From: CADEFQ01 sp035433705
GTDB lineage: Bacteria > Pseudomonadota > Gammaproteobacteria > Steroidobacterales > Steroidobacteraceae
DNA: 32,217 nucleotides
Assembly (NCBI GenBank): GCA_035433705.1
Contig: DAORVK010000028.1
Coordinates: 1-32,217 of the forward strand
Direction: 5' to 3'
The notes beneath the pieces are model-generated. The model had not been told where the DNA came from, ran no database searches, and saw only the letters and a list, made by a program, of their open reading frames with translations. Every line of letters starts with the position of its first letter. Within the stretch, counting starts at the first letter, position 1. Shown piece by piece: positions 16,388-24,572 of this stretch. Position numbers and translations under genes: made by a program.

Positions 16388-18096
16388 GCGGCGGCGGTAT
16401 CGCCCGCGCACATCGCCGGGTCATCTTCGCGTCGTCACTGGGTACTGTCTTCGAATGGTACGACTTCTACCTCTACGGCTCGCTGTCGGTGATCATCTCG
16501 CGCCAGTTCTTCTCGGGCGTCAACGAAACCACCGGATTCATCTTCGCGCTGCTCGCCTTCGCGGCGGGCTTCTTCGTGCGACCGTTCGGCGCGCTTGTCT
16601 TCGGTCGGCTCGGCGATACGATCGGCCGCAAGCACACCTTCCTCATCACGATCGTGATCATGGGCTCCTCGACCGCGCTCGTGGGTTTTCTGCCCTCCTA
16701 TGCGTCCATCGGCGTGGCGGCGCCGATCCTCCTCGTGGCGCTGCGGCTCCTGCAGGGGCTCGCGCTCGGCGGCGAGTACGGCGGCGCCGCGGTCTATGTC
16801 GCCGAACATGCGCCCGAGGGTCGTCGCGGCCTTTACACGAGCTGGATCCAGACGACCGCGACACTCGGACTCTTTCTGTCGCTGCTCGTGATTCTTGCCT
16901 GCCGTCTGCTGCTTGGTGAGTCGTTCGAAACCTGGGGCTGGCGTATTCCGTTCCTGCTATCGACAGTGCTCCTTGGCATTTCCGTCTACATCCGCCTGCA
17001 GCTCGATGAATCCCCGGTTTTCGTCGCGATGCGCCGTGCAGGCACGCTCTCGAAGGCACCGCTTGCCGAAGCATTCGGCCGCCGCGAGAACCTGCGCCTC
17101 GTACTCCTCGCGCTGATCGGTGCGACGGCCGGCCAGGCCGTCGTGTGGTACGGAGGACAGTTCTACGCGCTCTTCTTTCTCGAGAAGGTGCTGCAGCTCG
17201 ATGCGCAGGCAGTCACGATCGTGATGATCGTGTCGCTCGCGCTCGCGACACCGTTCTTCATCGTCTTTGGCGCGCTGTCCGATCGTGTCGGCCGCAAGAC
17301 AGTGGTGCTCGCGGGCTGCGCGCTTGCGGTGCTGACGTACTTTCCGACCTTTCGGGCGCTGACGCATGCCGCGAATCCGGCGCTCGATGCTGCGGTGTCG
17401 GACTCCCCCGTCATGGTGGTCGCGGACCCCGCGAGCTGCTCGTTCCAGTTCGATCCGCTCGGCCGCAAGGTGTTCGCCAATCCCTGCGACATCGCCAAGG
17501 CGGCGCTTGCGCGCGCAGGTGTGCCGTACGGAAACGAGGCGGCTGCGCCCGGAGCGGGAGCGCGCGTGCGTATCGGGATCGGCGAGCGGGCCGTTGTCGT
17601 CGATGCTGGCGGCGATGCGGCGCAGGTACGCAGTACCTTGCGCGCCGCGCTCGATGCAGCCGGCTATCCCTCCCGCGCCGACATGAGCCGGGTGAATTTC
17701 ACGATGGTCATCGCGCTTACGACCTGGCTTGTGATCCTCGTCACGATGGTCTACGGGCCGATCGCCGCCTGGCTCGTCGAACTCTTCCCGGCGCGCATCC
17801 GTTACTCGGCGATGTCGCTGCCATATCACATCGGCAACGGCTGGTTCGGCGGCTTCCTGCCCGTGACCTCGTTCGCGATCGTCGCCGCGACCGGCAACAT
17901 CTATGCGGGACTCTGGTATCCCGTGATGGTTGCCGGGCTCACCGTCATCGTCGGCGCGCTGTTCCTGCCAGAAACGGCCGGCAAAAGAGGACGGGGCGCC
18001 GCGGGAGAGCAGGAGTTCCGGCGCGCCCCGCCTGTGGCGGGATCGGCTGCGTCAGCGAACCGTGACCACGCTGTCGAACCGGGCAAGTTCGAGTGA
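16384..18096 (+). CDS. MFS transporter, metabolite:H+ symporter type, with large periplasmic insertion
   Basis: The product is 570 residues from TTG 16384, overlapping the EF-hand stop. It has twelve TM helices and the family motifs GTVFEWYDFYLYG (TM1), FGRLGDTIGRKHTF (loop 2-3), RLLQGLALGGEYGGAAVYVAE (TM4) and LSDRVGRKTVV (loop 8-9). Relatives include ProP, KgtP and ShiA, which import osmolytes or organic acids with protons. An extra segment of about 110 residues (about 325-436, with Cys352 and Cys368) lies between TM9 and TM10, predicted periplasmic. The last 40 residues are polar. The 3' end overlaps the convergent urcA-like gene by 45 nt. The substrate is unknown. Confidence 0.92.
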   Translation: MSGGGIARAHRRVIFASSLGTVFEWYDFYLYGSLSVIISRQFFSGVNETTGFIFALLAFAAGFFVRPFGALVFGRLGDTIGRKHTFLITIVIMGSSTALVGFLPSYASIGVAAPILLVALRLLQGLALGGEYGGAAVYVAEHAPEGRRGLYTSWIQTTATLGLFLSLLVILACRLLLGESFETWGWRIPFLLSTVLLGISVYIRLQLDESPVFVAMRRAGTLSKAPLAEAFGRRENLRLVLLALIGATAGQAVVWYGGQFYALFFLEKVLQLDAQAVTIVMIVSLALATPFFIVFGALSDRVGRKTVVLAGCALAVLTYFPTFRALTHAANPALDAAVSDSPVMVVADPASCSFQFDPLGRKVFANPCDIAKAALARAGVPYGNEAAAPGAGARVRIGIGERAVVVDAGGDAAQVRSTLRAALDAAGYPSRADMSRVNFTMVIALTTWLVILVTMVYGPIAAWLVELFPARIRYSAMSLPYHIGNGWFGGFLPVTSFAIVAATGNIYAGLWYPVMVAGLTVIVGALFLPETAGKRGRGAAGEQEFRRAPPVAGSAASANRDHAVEPGKFE

Positions 18097-18414
18097 CGAC
18101 ACGCTCGCGCGATGCAACGCGGTGAGCGTACGGCTCCCGACATCCGCCACTGCAAGAGACAATGCGTCGGCACGGCAGCCGTTGAAGTCGCTGAGGGATG
18201 CGAGATCCCTGCCGGGCTCCGAGCCGCAGGCTTGCCTCGCGGCAGACTTCAGCCGCGAGTAAAGCGCCTTTGCGCCGTCCGCACTGTTCACGTTGAGGTC
18301 CGTGTAATGCACGGTGACCGAGCGCCGCACGACGTTTTCGCCCGTGGCAGCGAACAGCGCCGCGCTGCCTGCCAGCACCACGACCGCAGCAGCGCCGATG
18401 AAGATGTTTCGCAT
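18052..18414 (-). CDS. UrcA family secreted protein
   Basis: The product is 120 residues, starting at ATG 18414 with AGAGGAG about 9 nt upstream. A signal peptide covers about 1-23 (VVVLAGSAALFAATG). The UrcA pattern follows: VTVHYTDLNVNSADGAKALYSRLKSAARQAC (32-63), a second Cys at 80 in FNGC, then AVADV. The two cysteines probably form a disulfide in the periplasm. The family's function is unknown. The 3' end overlaps the MFS gene. A LysR gene follows upstream on the same strand with a 112-nt gap. Confidence 0.9.
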   Translation of the reverse strand: MRNIFIGAAAVVVLAGSAALFAATGENVVRRSVTVHYTDLNVNSADGAKALYSRLKSAARQACGSEPGRDLASLSDFNGCRADALSLAVADVGSRTLTALHRASVSSLELARFDSVVTVR

Positions 18415-18526
18415 GACCGTGACTCCTCTGGGGTACCGGGGGTTACCTGTGATTCGTACGGTTGGATGCGGGCGGGGCCGGTCGGGTTGCGCACTTCGTC
18501 GCGCTTTGAGGGCATCTCGCCGCGCT

Positions 18527-19456
18527 TCAGTCCGCAGCCGGCCGCGAAGCGGCAAGCGGTGGCGGCAGCGGATGCCGTGCAACTTCCGTGCGCAGCCAGT
18601 CGCGGAAGCGGACGACCTTCGGCATCGCGGCATACGATTCGGGGCAAATGAAGTAGTAGGAGTAGCGGAACTGCCGCACCACGTCGCAAGCGATGGCGAG
18701 GCGGCCCGCGGCCACGTCGCGCTCCACCAGCGACCAACGCGCCACGGCGAAGCCGAGCCCCTCGATGGCCGCCGAGATCACCGAGGCGGAATCATCGAGC
18801 ATCGCGGGCTTCGTTCTTGCCGACTTTGCAGTCTCGTCGGAGACAAAGGCCGACCAGGGCTCATCCGAACTGTAGAGCAGCGGGAATGCGCCCAGATCCT
18901 TCGTGCACGGCACTTTGCCGTACTTCCTGATGAGCGCTGGCGTCGCAACCGGCACCAGCCAGTCGTCCATCAGCTTCTCGGAATAGAGCCCCGGGTAGGG
19001 ACCTGTGCCGAGGCGGATCACGGCATGGAAATCGCTGCGGGCGAAGTCGACCGCCTCCCGCGAGGTGTGTATGCGCAACTCGATGTCGTGAAGGTGATCG
19101 CGCTGCGAGTGCAGCCGCGGCGTGAGCCACTTCTGCAGGAATGAGGCCAGCATGCTCACGTTGAGCACACCGGATTCACGCTGTTTGCGCGACTGCTGCA
19201 GCGCTGCCTCCAGCTCGTCGAGGCCGCGGCGCACGCGCGGCAGGAGGTCGGCGCCCTCGCTCGTCAGTTCGACCGTGCGGCCGCGGCGCCGGAAGAGCGG
19301 CGTCTGCAAATAGTCTTCGAGTGATTTCACCTGCTGGCTGACCGCCGCCGGCGTCACGTGCAGCGCTTCGGCCGCGTCGGCGAAATTGAGCCGGGTCGCC
19401 ACTGCCTCGAAGACTCGCAGGGCGTTGAGGGGCAACCGGTCGTAAGCCGCATCCAT
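18527..19456 (-). CDS. LysR-family transcriptional regulator (GcvA-like)
   Basis: The product is 309 residues. An N-terminal winged helix-turn-helix (about residues 8-65, PLNALRVFEAVATRLNFADAAEALHVTPAAVSQQVKSLE) is followed by a substrate-binding domain. The first residues and the GrvA/GcvA-type substrate domain resemble the GcvA subgroup. ATG 19456 is preferred over the in-frame TTG 19462 because AAAGG lies 6 nt upstream of it. It diverges from the 38-residue membrane peptide gene, and regulators of this family usually control the divergent neighbour, so that gene is the first candidate target. The urcA-like gene downstream may share its transcript. Confidence 0.94.
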   Translation of the reverse strand: MDAAYDRLPLNALRVFEAVATRLNFADAAEALHVTPAAVSQQVKSLEDYLQTPLFRRRGRTVELTSEGADLLPRVRRGLDELEAALQQSRKQRESGVLNVSMLASFLQKWLTPRLHSQRDHLHDIELRIHTSREAVDFARSDFHAVIRLGTGPYPGLYSEKLMDDWLVPVATPALIRKYGKVPCTKDLGAFPLLYSSDEPWSAFVSDETAKSARTKPAMLDDSASVISAAIEGLGFAVARWSLVERDVAAGRLAIACDVVRQFRYSYYFICPESYAAMPKVVRFRDWLRTEVARHPLPPPLAASRPAAD

Positions 19457-19564
19457 CGGCAACCTTTCTTAACGCTGCTTCAGATAGTCCGTTTGTTCGC
19501 GAGCGCCCGGGCGGAGAAAGTACCCACACGAATTCCCTTCGAACCCGACCCCTAAGGAGTACAC

Positions 19565-19681
19565 ATGGACAGCAGGTTACTCGGCATTCGCATTCTCGCA
19601 CTCGTCGGCGCCGCACTCATCACCGCTTTCGGCGTGTCGCCGTACGACTTCGTCTACTACACCGGGCTCGCGCTTCTGTGA
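19565..19681 (+). CDS. 38-residue single-span membrane peptide
   Basis: The start is ATG 19565, with a consensus AAGGAG 6 nt upstream. The product begins MDSRLLGIRILALVGAALIT and ends TGLALL. It has a basic N-terminus and one hydrophobic segment (about residues 5-22), followed by an aromatic patch (SPYDFVYY). The strong ribosome binding site, continuous hydrophobic composition and position divergent to a LysR gene support a real gene. It is too short for family assignment. It is not in frame with, or part of, any larger gene. Confidence 0.68.
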   Translation: MDSRLLGIRILALVGAALITAFGVSPYDFVYYTGLALL

Positions 19682-19700
19682 GCGGGCTCATTCTCCCGAC

Positions 19701-19744
19701 TGTCCGCGGACGTGTCCGGTGTCCGCCACCGGACACGTCCGCGG
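19701..19744. promoter_or_regulatory. Candidate enhancer site cluster (TGTCCG/CGGACA) for NtrC-type activator
   Basis: A perfect 18-bp inverted repeat (19704-19721 and 19727-19744) has a 5-nt centre. Inside lies the 16-mer TGTCCGCCACCGGACA (19720-19735), with TGTCCG half-sites also at 19701 and 19713. No T-tract follows. Its centre is about 114 nt upstream of the predicted sigma-54 transcription start, the usual distance for enhancer binding by NtrC-family activators. Confidence 0.65.
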
Positions 19745-19811
19745 CAACCCGCGATCGCGAGCTCCGATGACTTTGTTCAGATGATCAACCACTTGCGGTG
19801 GGGTGGCCTGT

Positions 19812-19827
19812 TGGCACGCTTGCTGCA
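19812..19827 (+). promoter_or_regulatory. Sigma-54 (-24/-12) promoter of ABC exporter operon
   Basis: TGGCACGCTTGCTGCA contains a perfect -24 element TGGCACG. The invariant GG (19813-19814) and GC (19825-19826) are separated by exactly 10 nt. The -12 half reads CTGCA where the consensus is TTGCA. Transcription should begin near 19838, just before the adaptor gene. Confidence 0.72.
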
Positions 19828-19838
19828 CCATGCTGGGC

Positions 19839-21164
19839 ATGAAGATCACGGCCCTGCGCAAACCGACGACGGACCAGAACACGTCGGGCACGTCGATTCG
19901 GGGCACCACATCGCAGGACGTGGCGCGTGACCCTGAACCGCGTGGTGCGGAGCGTCGGCGCACACTGCTGATCACTGCGGGTGCGGGAGCGCTGGCCGTG
20001 GTGGCGCTCGCCTGGCTCATTCGCGGTTGGCTTGCTTCGAGCCACACTGTGCCGCTCGAACGCCTGCGCATCGCGACGGTAACCCGCGGACACTTCGTTC
20101 GCGACGTCGCGGCGCAGGGCACCGTGATCGCCGCGGTGAGCCCGACAATGTTCGCGACGGCGCCCGGCGCCATCGCCTACCAGGTGCGCGCGGGCGACAC
20201 GGTCAAACGCGGCGACACGCTCGCGACGCTCGACAGCCCCGCGCTGCGCAACGAATTCGAACGCGAGCGCGCGACGCTCGCCGGCGTCGAGGCGGCGCTC
20301 GCGCGCGAGGGAATCGAGATTCGCCGCCAGAATCTTCAGAACCAGCAGCAGGCCGATCTCGCCGACGTGCAGATCCACGCCGCCGAGCGGGAGCTGGCGC
20401 GTGCGCAGACGGCCTGGGCCTCGCGCGTGATACCCGAGCGTGACCTGCGCAAGGCGCAGGACGAGGTTTCCACGGCGCGCCTCAACTTCGACCACGCGAA
20501 GGCGTCGGCGGGTCTCGAGCGCGAGAGCCTGCAACTCGATCTTCGTACGCGCAGACTCGAGCGCGATCGCCAGGCGCTTGTCGTGGCAAACCTCGAGCGC
20601 CGAGTCGCGGAGCTCACGGTACGTTCGCCGGTCGACGGTACGGTGGCGAATCTCGCGCAGCAGGATCGCGCGAACGTGGCCGAGAACACCCCGCTCGTGA
20701 CCGTGGTCGATCTCAGCGCTTTCGAGGTCGAGTTTCAGGTCGCCGAAACCTACGCGACCGGGATCCGCCCCGGCATGGTGGCCGAGATCACGCTCGATGG
20801 GCGGACTGTCCCCGGTACCGTCGCGTCGATCTCGCCGGAGGTGCGGCAAAGCCAGGTGACCGGCCGCCTCAGGTTCGCAGGCGCGCCGCCGAAAGTGCTT
20901 CGCCAGAACCAGCGCGCCTCCGTGCGCGTCGTGCTCGACGAGCGCGATGGCGTGCTCACCTTCGATCGCGGCGCCTCGCTCGACGACCTGACCCGCGCGG
21001 TGTATGTCGTGCGCGGCGATCGCGCCGTCCGCACCCCCGTGCAGCTCGGCGCCGCCTCGATCGCGAAGATCGAGGTGCTGAAGGGGCTCGCCGAGAAGGA
21101 TCGCGTCATCGTATCCGACACCGGCGATTTCCAGAACGCCCCCGAAATCATGATCGTTGATTGA
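19839..21164 (+). CDS. ABC exporter periplasmic adaptor (HlyD/MacA-like)
   Basis: The product is 441 residues from ATG 19839. It has a polar N-terminal tail of about 40 residues, a TM anchor (about 45-65, TLLITAGAGALAVVALAWLI) and lipoyl halves (GAIAYQVRAGDTVKRGDTLATLDSP and VRSPVDGTVANLAQQD). A long alpha hairpin (about 135-250) and a beta barrel follow. The start is uncertain. ATG 19830 lies upstream of the predicted transcription start, ATG 19839 would be leaderless, and GTG 19920 would shorten the cytoplasmic tail. It bridges the inner-membrane permeases to an outer-membrane partner not encoded here. It is the first gene of a six-gene operon with the regulators at its end. Confidence 0.9.
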   Translation: MKITALRKPTTDQNTSGTSIRGTTSQDVARDPEPRGAERRRTLLITAGAGALAVVALAWLIRGWLASSHTVPLERLRIATVTRGHFVRDVAAQGTVIAAVSPTMFATAPGAIAYQVRAGDTVKRGDTLATLDSPALRNEFERERATLAGVEAALAREGIEIRRQNLQNQQQADLADVQIHAAERELARAQTAWASRVIPERDLRKAQDEVSTARLNFDHAKASAGLERESLQLDLRTRRLERDRQALVVANLERRVAELTVRSPVDGTVANLAQQDRANVAENTPLVTVVDLSAFEVEFQVAETYATGIRPGMVAEITLDGRTVPGTVASISPEVRQSQVTGRLRFAGAPPKVLRQNQRASVRVVLDERDGVLTFDRGASLDDLTRAVYVVRGDRAVRTPVQLGAASIAKIEVLKGLAEKDRVIVSDTGDFQNAPEIMIVD

Positions 21165-21187
21165 GCCTCAACCCAGGGAACCCAGCC

Positions 21188-21919
21188 ATGCTTGCCATGC
21201 GTCACATCAGCAAAGTCTTTCGCACCGATCTCATCGAGACTCACGCGCTGCGCGATTTTTCGCTCGATGTCGCCGCAGGCGATTTTGTCGCCGTGACGGG
21301 CCCGTCGGGTTCCGGCAAGACAACGTTCCTCAACGTCGCAGGATTGCTCGAGGGATTCGACACGGGCACCTATCAGCTCGACGGCGTTGATACGGGTGAT
21401 CTCTCCGACGATGCGCGCTCGCGGCTGCGCAACGGGAAGATCGGCTTCATCTTCCAGAGCTTCAACCTGATCCCCGATCTCGACATCTTCGACAACGTCG
21501 ATGTGCCGCTGCGCTACCGGCGCATGAAGGCGGCTGAGCGCCGCGAACGCATCACGAGCGCGCTCGACCTCGTCGGCCTCGTCTCGCGCGCGCATCACAT
21601 GCCCTCGCAGCTCTCGGGCGGCCAGCAGCAGCGCGTCGCGATCGCTCGCGCGATCGCGGGCGACCCGAAGTTCCTGCTCGCGGACGAGCCGACTGGCAAC
21701 CTCGACTCGCTGATGGCGCGGCAGGTGATGGACTTGCTGGAGCAGATCAACGAGATGGGCACGACGATTGTGCTCGTGACGCACGACCCGGAGCTCGCGC
21801 GGCGTGCGCAGCGCAACGTACAGATCATCGACGGGCAGGTGTCCGACTATCGGCCCTATGAGCCGCACGCGCACGCAACGCGCGAACAGGCGCCGCTCGC
21901 CGCCGGCGCGAGTGCCTGA
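21188..21919 (+). CDS. ABC transporter ATPase (MacB/LolD-type)
   Basis: The product is 243 residues from ATG 21188, with AGGGAA about 8 nt upstream. A TTG at 21161 in frame is a weaker start. The motifs are Walker A GPSGSGKT (38-45), Q-loop IFQSFNL (89-95), signature LSGGQQQR (142-149), Walker B FLLADE (162-167), D-loop GNLD and His199 in VTHD. It is about as long as, and similar in layout to, the ATPase at 1631-2326, so the window holds two cassettes of one type. It energises the two permeases that follow. Confidence 0.95.
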   Translation: MLAMRHISKVFRTDLIETHALRDFSLDVAAGDFVAVTGPSGSGKTTFLNVAGLLEGFDTGTYQLDGVDTGDLSDDARSRLRNGKIGFIFQSFNLIPDLDIFDNVDVPLRYRRMKAAERRERITSALDLVGLVSRAHHMPSQLSGGQQQRVAIARAIAGDPKFLLADEPTGNLDSLMARQVMDLLEQINEMGTTIVLVTHDPELARRAQRNVQIIDGQVSDYRPYEPHAHATREQAPLAAGASA

Positions 21920-21931
21920 GGAGCCGCTGCC

Positions 21932-23266
21932 ATGATGGGCTACTACTTCAAGCTCGCCACGCGCAGCCTCGCCCGCAATCCGGGCATCACCGCGCTGATG
22001 GTGCTCGCGATCGCGCTCGGCATCGCGGTGTGCGTGATCACGCTGACTGTGCACCACGGCATGTCGTCAAACCCGATCTGGTGGAAGAGCGATCGGCTTT
22101 ACACGGTGACGCTCGACAGCTGGGACCCGGAGCGGCCGGCGGACGAGAAGCGGCCTGCGCTTCCGCCTCCGGACCTCACCTGGCGCGACGCCGAGGCCGT
22201 CACGCGCTCGGGCATCCCGCCACGCGCCGTGCGGATGTACAAGGCGACCGGAGTGCTGAGCGCAGATGAGACGACCGGTGCGGTGCGGCCAGAGCGCGTG
22301 CTCGCGCGCGTGACCACTGCCGACTTTTTCGCCATGTTCGACGTGCCGTTCCGCTACGGTGGCGGTTGGAAGAGCGCGGCCGACACGGGCCCCGAACCCG
22401 TGATCGTCTTGAGTGCGAAGATGAACGAACATTTCTTCGGCGGCGCCGATAGTGTCGGCAGGACGATCCGTTGGGACGACCGCGAGTACCGCGTGATCGG
22501 TGTGCTTGAGCACTGGCATCCCGCGCCGAAATTCTACGATGTCAACAACGGAGCATTCGACGACCCCGAGGAAATCTACATCCCGTTCGGCTGGGCAGAG
22601 AAGCTCGAACTGCGCAGCGCCGGCAACACCAACTGCTGGAAACCCGAGGACATTCAGTCGGTCGCTGATTTTCTCCGCTCGGAATGTGTCTGGCTGCAGG
22701 TGTGGGTGGAGCTGCCCGACGCCGCGGCGCGCGAGCGCATGCAGGCATTCCTCGACAGTTACGTCGCTGGCGAGCGTCGCAGCGGCCGATTCCAGCGGCC
22801 GAACAACAATCGCCTGACGAACGTCAATCAGTGGCTCGCCGACAACGAAGTCGTCGGCAATGACAGCCCGCTGCTGGTGGCGCTCGCGTTCGCGTTTCTC
22901 GCCGTATGCCTGATCAACACGGTGGGCCTGCTGCTCGCGAAGTTCCTGGGCAACGCCACGGTTACCGGGGTGCGCCGTGCACTCGGTGCGAGCCGCCGAC
23001 AGGTATTCCTGCAGCATTTGACCGAGGCGGGCTTGCTCGCCTCGGTGGGCGCGGTGCTCGGCGTCGTACTCGCCGGGGCCGGGCTCTGGGGCCTGCGGAT
23101 CATGTACGCCTCGCCGCAAACAGGCTTCACGGGATTGATGCATGTGAATGGCTGGAGCTTTGCGATCACCGTCGCGCTCGCCATTGGCACATCGCTTGCC
23201 GCGGGGCTCTATCCCGCCTGGCGGATCGGCCGACTCGCTCCCGCCGTGTATCTGAAATCGCAGTGA
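21932..23266 (+). CDS. ABC transporter permease 1 of sigma-54 operon (FtsX/MacB fold)
   Basis: The product is 444 residues. TM1 is at about 14-36 (NPGITALMVLAIALGIAVCV). A large periplasmic domain follows, then three C-terminal TM helices with the FtsX loop GNATVTGVRRALGASRRQVF. It ends YPAWRIGRLAPAVYLKSQ. The periplasmic domain contains two Cys (NTNCWKPED and SECVWLQ) that could form a disulfide. The start is ATG 21932, 12 nt after the ATPase stop, with GAGGAG upstream. It probably pairs with permease 2. Confidence 0.93.
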   Translation: MMGYYFKLATRSLARNPGITALMVLAIALGIAVCVITLTVHHGMSSNPIWWKSDRLYTVTLDSWDPERPADEKRPALPPPDLTWRDAEAVTRSGIPPRAVRMYKATGVLSADETTGAVRPERVLARVTTADFFAMFDVPFRYGGGWKSAADTGPEPVIVLSAKMNEHFFGGADSVGRTIRWDDREYRVIGVLEHWHPAPKFYDVNNGAFDDPEEIYIPFGWAEKLELRSAGNTNCWKPEDIQSVADFLRSECVWLQVWVELPDAAARERMQAFLDSYVAGERRSGRFQRPNNNRLTNVNQWLADNEVVGNDSPLLVALAFAFLAVCLINTVGLLLAKFLGNATVTGVRRALGASRRQVFLQHLTEAGLLASVGAVLGVVLAGAGLWGLRIMYASPQTGFTGLMHVNGWSFAITVALAIGTSLAAGLYPAWRIGRLAPAVYLKSQ

Positions 23267-23273
23267 GGCTCCC

Positions 23274-24488
23274 ATGATCGCCCGGGACATCCGCCCGATA
23301 CTCTCCGCATTGATACGCAACCGCACCGGCGCCGTGCTGGTCGCGCTACAGGTCGCGATCGCGCTGGCGGTCCTCGTGAACGCCGTCTACATCGTGAAGC
23401 AGCGGGTCGACAAGGTCGGCCGCCCGACCGGTATCGATATCGGGAACATCTTCATGGTCTCGAGTGTCGGCTTCGCCGCCGGCTACGACCATGCCGCAAC
23501 AACCGGCACCGATCTCGCCTGGCTCAGGAGCCTGCCGGGCGTGCGCGCGGCCACCTTGTCGAGCGGCATTCCGCTGAGCGGCGGCGGCTCGTCGAACACG
23601 CTTTACCAGACAGCGGAGGCCAAAGGCGAAGGGACGCCGATGAACTACTTCTACATCGACGAGGACGGCGTCGATGCGCTCGGCGTCCGGCTCGTCGCGG
23701 GGCGCAACTTCCGCGCGGACGAAATCCTGCCGGAAGACCCGCTGCAGCATGAGGCTGTTCCGAGCGTCATCATGACGAGGGCGCTCGCGAAGGCGCTGTT
23801 CGGCACCGGGAATGCGGTGGGCAGGGTCACCTATGATGGGCTCGGTCGGCCCGTCACGGTGATCGGTGTAATCGAGCACATGCAGGGCTCGTGGGTCGAC
23901 TGGGACAAGCTCGACCATGTGGGCCTTCTGCCGCGTCACGACGCAGGCCCGAACGCCGTCTACCTGGTGCGTACCGTGCCGGGGCAACGCGACGCGATCA
24001 TGAAGCTTGCCGAGGAGCATCTCGCCGCATCGGAGCCCCGCCGCATGGTCCAGTATGTTCGCCCGCTCGACTACTACCGCGACCGCAGCTATCAGGGTGA
24101 CCGCAACATGGCGATCTTCCTGGTCACGGTCACCGCGCTGCTCGGCTGCGTGACGGCGCTCGGCATTTTTGCACTCGCAACCTTCAACGTGAACGTGCGC
24201 ACCCGCCAGATCGGCACCCGCCGCGCGGTCGGGGCGCGCAAGGCCGACATCGTGCGTTACTTCATGGTCGAGAACTGGCTCGTGACGACCGCGGGTGTCG
24301 TGCTGGGTGCGACACTCGCGCTCGGAGTCGGCTTCGTGCTGTCGCGCGCCTACCAGCTGCCGCGCCTCGACCTCTACTACTTGGCCGGCGGCGTGCTCGC
24401 GTTGTGGGCGATTGGTCAGTTTGCGGCCTGGCAGCCGGCGCGGCGGGCGGCGAAGATCTCGCCCTCTGTCGCTACCCGCACGGTGTAA
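23274..24488 (+). CDS. ABC transporter permease 2 of sigma-54 operon (FtsX/MacB fold)
   Basis: The product is 404 residues. TM1 is at about 16-38 (GAVLVALQVAIALAVLVNAVYI). A periplasmic domain spans about 40-275. C-terminal TM helices follow, with the loop NVRTRQIGTRRAVGARKADIV and the tail WQPARRAAKISPSVATRTV. It starts 7 nt after the previous stop. The sequence differs clearly from permease 1, suggesting a heterodimer. Confidence 0.92.
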   Translation: MIARDIRPILSALIRNRTGAVLVALQVAIALAVLVNAVYIVKQRVDKVGRPTGIDIGNIFMVSSVGFAAGYDHAATTGTDLAWLRSLPGVRAATLSSGIPLSGGGSSNTLYQTAEAKGEGTPMNYFYIDEDGVDALGVRLVAGRNFRADEILPEDPLQHEAVPSVIMTRALAKALFGTGNAVGRVTYDGLGRPVTVIGVIEHMQGSWVDWDKLDHVGLLPRHDAGPNAVYLVRTVPGQRDAIMKLAEEHLAASEPRRMVQYVRPLDYYRDRSYQGDRNMAIFLVTVTALLGCVTALGIFALATFNVNVRTRQIGTRRAVGARKADIVRYFMVENWLVTTAGVVLGATLALGVGFVLSRAYQLPRLDLYYLAGGVLALWAIGQFAAWQPARRAAKISPSVATRTV

Positions 24489-24572
24489 TGCCGGGTACCC
24501 TGCAACCCCCAGCCGCAATCCTGCATCCAAGTCATGAGGTCAGCCACCCAGGACGCTCTGCGCGACAGCCTG

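Noticed and set aside
18415..18526. Additional gene between the urcA-like and LysR genes
   Set aside because: The open frame continuing upstream of urcA is Arg/Pro-rich and overlaps the LysR gene; a good Shine-Dalgarno supports the start at 18414 instead.
19704..19744. Intrinsic terminator after the 38-residue peptide gene
   Set aside because: The inverted repeat is long and GC-rich, but no T-tract follows on either strand. Its position upstream of a -24/-12 promoter fits an activator site better.
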